A stretch of 56,295 nucleotides of DNA from positions 105,458-161,752 of the forward strand of contig FR888230.1 of the NCBI GenBank assembly GCA_000431775.1. The letters run 5' to 3'. The notes beneath the pieces were generated by a model. The model was given only the letters and a program-made list of their open reading frames with translations, was not told the origin of the DNA and made no database searches. The DNA is from Clostridium sp. CAG:413. Lineage in GTDB: Bacteria > Bacillota > Clostridia > Oscillospirales > Acutalibacteraceae. The number at the start of each line of letters is the position of its first letter. Positions within the stretch are counted from its first letter, which is position 1. This document shows, piece by piece, positions 53,277-56,295 of this stretch. Both the position numbers and the translations under genes were made by a program.

Positions 53277-53305
53277 TTGATATTTTCGGATATTTATGTT
53301 AGAAT
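53277..53305 (+). promoter_or_regulatory. Promoter of mtnN
   Basis: TTGATA (53277-53282), 17 bases, TAGAAT (53300-53305), 30 bases before the ATG. Confidence 0.6.
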
Positions 53306-53335
53306 GTTCCGAGAATTCACACGGAGGTTTTTATT

Positions 53336-54025
53336 ATGATAGGAATTATCGGCGCAATGCACATTGAGGTCGAGACGGTCAAATCGCTTATGGAGAATAA
53401 GGTCTCCAAGACCGTCAGCGGCATGGAATTCGTCAGCGGCACTCTGTTCGGCAGAAAAATTGTCGTCGCCGTATGCGGCATAGGCAAGGTCGCCGCTGCA
53501 ATGTGCGCCCAGACGATGATACTCAAATATTCGCCCGAATGTATCATAAACACAGGCGTCGGCGGCAGCCTTGACCCCGAGCTGCGTATCTGCGACGTGG
53601 TCATTGCCGAGAGCCTTGTGCAGCACGATATGGATACCTCGCCCCTCGGCGACCCCGTGGGTCTGATATCGGGCATCAATATTGTAAACATACCCTGCGA
53701 CGGCAGGGTAACGGCGGCTCTGCTCAAGGCCGCGGAGGCTCTTGACGGAGTTCACACCGCCGCGGGAGTTATCGCCTCGGGCGACCAGTTCATCGCCTCG
53801 GCCGAGGCGAAGAAACGCATAGTCGACCGCTTCGGCGCAAGGGTGTGCGAAATGGAGGGAGCCGCGATAGCGCAGGTCTGCTATATCAATTCCGTGCCGT
53901 TTGCGATAGTTCGCGCCGTCTCCGACTGCGCCGACGGCAGCTCGCACATGGCTTATGAGGAATTCCTGCCGAACGCCGCCGCGACCGCCGCCCGCCTGAT
54001 AGAGGGCTTCGTAAGGATATATTGA
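53336..54025 (+). CDS. mtnN: 5'-methylthioadenosine/S-adenosylhomocysteine nucleosidase
   Basis: MtnN (Pfs) cleaves adenine from methylthioadenosine and S-adenosylhomocysteine, recycling SAM by-products. The 229-residue product starts IGIIGAMHIEVETV, with catalytic Glu in that motif region. Further motifs are GIGKVAAAMCAQ, NTGVGGSLDPEL, SGDQFIAS, the purine-binding CEMEGAAIAQVC and VRAVSDCADG with the catalytic Asp. CACGGAGG lies upstream of the ATG. Confidence 0.94.
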   Translation: MIGIIGAMHIEVETVKSLMENKVSKTVSGMEFVSGTLFGRKIVVAVCGIGKVAAAMCAQTMILKYSPECIINTGVGGSLDPELRICDVVIAESLVQHDMDTSPLGDPVGLISGINIVNIPCDGRVTAALLKAAEALDGVHTAAGVIASGDQFIASAEAKKRIVDRFGARVCEMEGAAIAQVCYINSVPFAIVRAVSDCADGSSHMAYEEFLPNAAATAARLIEGFVRIY

Positions 54026-54089
54026 TTTTATTAAAAACGAACGCTCAGCCTTTTTACTGTATTTTTTTGGATTCGGGCACGATTATTTG

Positions 54090-54118
54090 TTGACATTGAC
54101 AGATGTTTCTGTTAAAAT
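54090..54118 (+). promoter_or_regulatory. Promoter of the SCP2-like/aminotransferase unit
   Basis: TTGACA (54090-54095), 17 bases, TAAAAT (54113-54118), 57 bases before the ATG. Confidence 0.75.
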
Positions 54119-54175
54119 GAAGTGAATATATAATGCGGGAGTACACTTTCGCATAACTACAAGGAGGAAATCAAA

Positions 54176-54934
54176 ATGATTGATCAGAAAACCCTGGCGT
54201 ACATCAATCTTTACGCCGTTCTCGGCACCCTCGAGAATCTTTGCGAGCTTGCTCCCGAAGCGAGCAGCCTGCTGACCAACAAAAAGCCCATTTCGATAGG
54301 CTTCGAGGTCAAGGGCGGCCCGAGCGCGACCATCACCTTCGCAAACGGCAGATGCAGAATGGAGCAGGGCTGCACCAAGTGCGACGTTAAGCTCCCGTTC
54401 GCTTCCTGCGAAAAATTCAACGGCCTCATCGACGGCACCGTTACCCCCATCCCCTCAAAGGGCTTCCTTCACATAGGCTTCCTGCTCAAGGATTTCACCG
54501 CCCTTACCGACCTGCTCAATAAGTACATGAGACCCGAGCCGGCGGATCTTGAGGATCCCGATTTCTTCAGGATCAGCACCACTCTTATGCTCGACACCAT
54601 AACCGTCGCCATCGCTCAGATAGGCAACAACGACGAAATAGGCAAGTTCTCCGCAGATCACATGGTCGACGGCGAGATCTCCTTCTCCATCAAGGACGGC
54701 CCCGCAACCACCATCAGAGTCAAGAACCACAGACTTCTCGGCATCAAAAAGCGCTGCGAGAATCCCAGAGCCATCATGGAGTTTGAGTCCATCGAGCTTG
54801 CGAGAGACCTCTTTGACGGCAAGGTCAATGCGGTCGCCTGCATCGGCACCGGCGATATCGTCATGAAGGGCATGATCTCAATGCTCGACAACCTTAACAG
54901 GATCCTTGACAGAGTAGCTGTCTATTTAGCATAA
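54176..54934 (+). CDS. Protein resembling tandem SCP2 (sterol-carrier-like) domains
   Basis: The 252-residue protein has two parallel halves: PISIGFEVKGGPSATITFAN with CRMEQGCTKCDVKLPFAS, and GEISFSIKDGPATTIRVKNH with FESIELARDLFDGKVNAVAC. This pattern of a hydrophobic cavity domain recalls SCP2-like proteins. No signal peptide is seen. The role is unknown; as the first gene of a unit with an aminotransferase it may bind a hydrophobic substrate. AAGGAGG precedes the ATG. Confidence 0.7.
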   Translation: MIDQKTLAYINLYAVLGTLENLCELAPEASSLLTNKKPISIGFEVKGGPSATITFANGRCRMEQGCTKCDVKLPFASCEKFNGLIDGTVTPIPSKGFLHIGFLLKDFTALTDLLNKYMRPEPADLEDPDFFRISTTLMLDTITVAIAQIGNNDEIGKFSADHMVDGEISFSIKDGPATTIRVKNHRLLGIKKRCENPRAIMEFESIELARDLFDGKVNAVACIGTGDIVMKGMISMLDNLNRILDRVAVYLA

Positions 54935-54947
54935 GGAGGTTTGCGAA

Positions 54948-56210
54948 ATGAGTTTCAAAATAAATAAATATGATAAAAGCACCGAGCTCTTTCAGAGAGC
55001 CGCTAAGGTAATCCCCTCCGGTCTTTACGGCCATCAGGGCCCCGCTGAGGGCTGCTGCATCCCCGTATCGGCATATCCTCTCTTCAGCCAGAAGGCTAAG
55101 GGCTCCTACTTCTGGGATGTCGACGGCAACAAATTCATCGACTATATGTGCGCTTACGGCCCCAACGTGCTCGGCTACAATGACCCCGATGTTGACGCCG
55201 CAGCTCTTGCACAGGCTAAGATAGAGAACTGCGTCACCGCACCCTCGACCAAGATCATCGAGTTCGCGGAGTGCCTTGTCGACACCGTCGCTTCGGCTGA
55301 CTGGGCTTTCTTCGCAAAGAACGGCGGCGACACCACCACCGCAGCTATCATGACCGCCAGAGCAGCCACCCACAGGAAGAAGATAATCTTCGTCAACGGC
55401 TTCTATCACGGCGTCGCTCCCTGGTGCCAGAAGGTCGACTACCCCGGCGTTCTTCCCGAGGATGTCGCCAACAACCTCTATGTTGACTGGAACGATTTTG
55501 AAGGCCTCAAGAGAGTAGTTGAGGAGAACGAGGGCGAGATCGCAGCGTTCATCTCCACTCCCTACCTTCACGGCAATTTCATAGACAACGTCCTCCCCGC
55601 AGAGGGCTATTGGCAGAAGGTCCGCAAGCTCTGCACCGAGAAGGGCATCGTCCTTATCATCGACGACGTCAGAGCGGGCTTCCGTCTTGATATCGCAGGC
55701 TCCGACCACTTCTACGGCTTCGAGGCCGACCTTATCTGCTTCTGCAAGGCTCTTGCAAACGGCTGGAACGTCTCCGCACTCTGCGGTAAAGAGTGGCTCA
55801 AGAGCGCTATCAGCGGCCTTTCCTACACCGGCAGCTATTGGATGAGCGCGATCCCCTTCGCGGCAGGTCTCGCCTGTATCGAGAAGATGAAGAAGCTCGA
55901 CACTCCCAAGATGTTCCGTGAGAACGGCCTCAAGCTGACTAACGGCCTCAAGGCTGCCGCCGAGAATAACGGTTTCCATCTCTCCGTATCCGGCGAGCCC
56001 GCCCTTTTCTACCTCATGCTCAAGGACGACGACTCCCTCATGCTCCATCAGGAGTGGATAGCCGAGATAGTCAAGAGAGGCGTATTCATGACCAACCATC
56101 ACAACCACTTCATGAACGCATCCCTCACCGACGAGGATATCAAGCAGACCATAGACATTGCGGAGGAAGCCTTCCACGTTCTTCGCAAAAATCACCCCGA
56201 GCTCGGTTAA
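54948..56210 (+). CDS. Class-III PLP-dependent aminotransferase (glutamate-1-semialdehyde aminomutase-like)
   Basis: The 420-residue protein has the class-III fold. WDVDGNKFIDYMCAYGPNVL is near 48-67, FFAKNGGDTTTAAIMTARAA near 124-143, GFYHG for the PLP phosphate, and IIDDVRAGFRLD near 241-252 with the PLP-binding Asp. The Schiff-base lysine is in CFCKALANGWNVSAL near 265-279. It differs from HemL, so the substrate cannot be given. AAGGAGG precedes the ATG. It follows the SCP2-like gene by 13 bases, with a further gene starting 60 bases downstream. Confidence 0.88.
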   Translation: MSFKINKYDKSTELFQRAAKVIPSGLYGHQGPAEGCCIPVSAYPLFSQKAKGSYFWDVDGNKFIDYMCAYGPNVLGYNDPDVDAAALAQAKIENCVTAPSTKIIEFAECLVDTVASADWAFFAKNGGDTTTAAIMTARAATHRKKIIFVNGFYHGVAPWCQKVDYPGVLPEDVANNLYVDWNDFEGLKRVVEENEGEIAAFISTPYLHGNFIDNVLPAEGYWQKVRKLCTEKGIVLIIDDVRAGFRLDIAGSDHFYGFEADLICFCKALANGWNVSALCGKEWLKSAISGLSYTGSYWMSAIPFAAGLACIEKMKKLDTPKMFRENGLKLTNGLKAAAENNGFHLSVSGEPALFYLMLKDDDSLMLHQEWIAEIVKRGVFMTNHHNHFMNASLTDEDIKQTIDIAEEAFHVLRKNHPELG

Positions 56211-56270
56211 TCAACCACGGAATACGGCGGCTCGACCGCTTAATGAAATATAAGCAAGGAGGAACATCAT

Positions 56271-56295
56271 ATGGCATTATCAAAGCAGGAATGGC
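56271..56295 (+). CDS. Start of a further gene (truncated by window end)
   Basis: AAGGAGG nine bases upstream of ATG, then MALSKQEW to the window edge. It belongs to the same rightward unit as the aminotransferase. Too little is present to name it. Confidence 0.6.

Overview
The window looks like a chromosomal segment of a GC-rich, strictly anaerobic member of the Clostridia, probably a gut Oscillospirales/Ruminococcaceae-type bacterium. The support is indirect: parA-parB-noc-rsmG-mnmG gene order with perfect parS sites, a SigH-like sigma factor, a tetrameric Hnd-type [FeFe] hydrogenase, no respiratory genes, Gram-positive-type signal peptides and lipoboxes, AGGAGG ribosome sites and sigma-A promoters. 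No rRNA, tRNA, CRISPR array, integrase or transposase was seen.

1-11.3 kb (all leftward except one gene): chromosome partition and replication-origin-type genes (parB, parA, a second ParB/Noc-like gene, rsmG, mnmG), a zinc-ribbon protein, a SigH-like sigma factor, a rightward peptidoglycan-binding membrane protein next to a LexA/SOS-type operator, a family-4 uracil-DNA glycosylase, ribF and typA. Dispersed palindromic repeats fill the gaps. 11.3-22.8 kb: two GPH-type sugar symporters, an NAD-dependent epimerase-like protein, a WG/SH3 secreted protein, a candidate small RNA, a two-gene chromate-type transporter, a CopA copper ATPase with a fused CopZ-like domain, a small membrane protein, a nitroreductase and a DtxR/MntR repressor.

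22.8-25.6 kb: an amino-acid ABC transporter whose leader is a clear lysine riboswitch (L box) with promoter, aptamer and terminator; its binding protein has its two lobes in swapped order (circular permutation). 25.7-34.0 kb: a ten-gene leftward operon in which the four subunits of an NAD(P)-linked, probably electron-bifurcating [FeFe] hydrogenase bracket six sensor/regulator-like genes (a sensory hydrogenase-like protein, two HATPase proteins, two DRTGG proteins, one PHP protein).

34.1-50.7 kb: a rightward set (RlmI-like methyltransferase, PI-PLC-like phosphodiesterase, metallo-beta-lactamase-fold hydrolase, PfkB kinase with a 31-nt frameshifting insertion), then a solitary DNA methyltransferase, a GH78 rhamnosidase, a lipoprotein, a DUF4474 protein, a very large double metallophosphoesterase, a GH3 glucosidase and rmuC. 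50.7-56.3 kb (rightward): two tandem paralogous secreted Glu/Pro-rich proteins, a lipoprotein, mtnN, an SCP2-like protein, a class-III aminotransferase and the start of one more gene.

Most notable: the lysine riboswitch paired with a circularly permuted binding protein; an internal ribosome site in copA that could yield a stand-alone CopZ; the sensory module inside the hydrogenase operon; an orphan SOS-type promoter; a promoter-terminator pair that looks like a small-RNA gene; and a 31-nt insertion whose removal restores a kinase reading frame. All family assignments are from reading motifs, without database searches.
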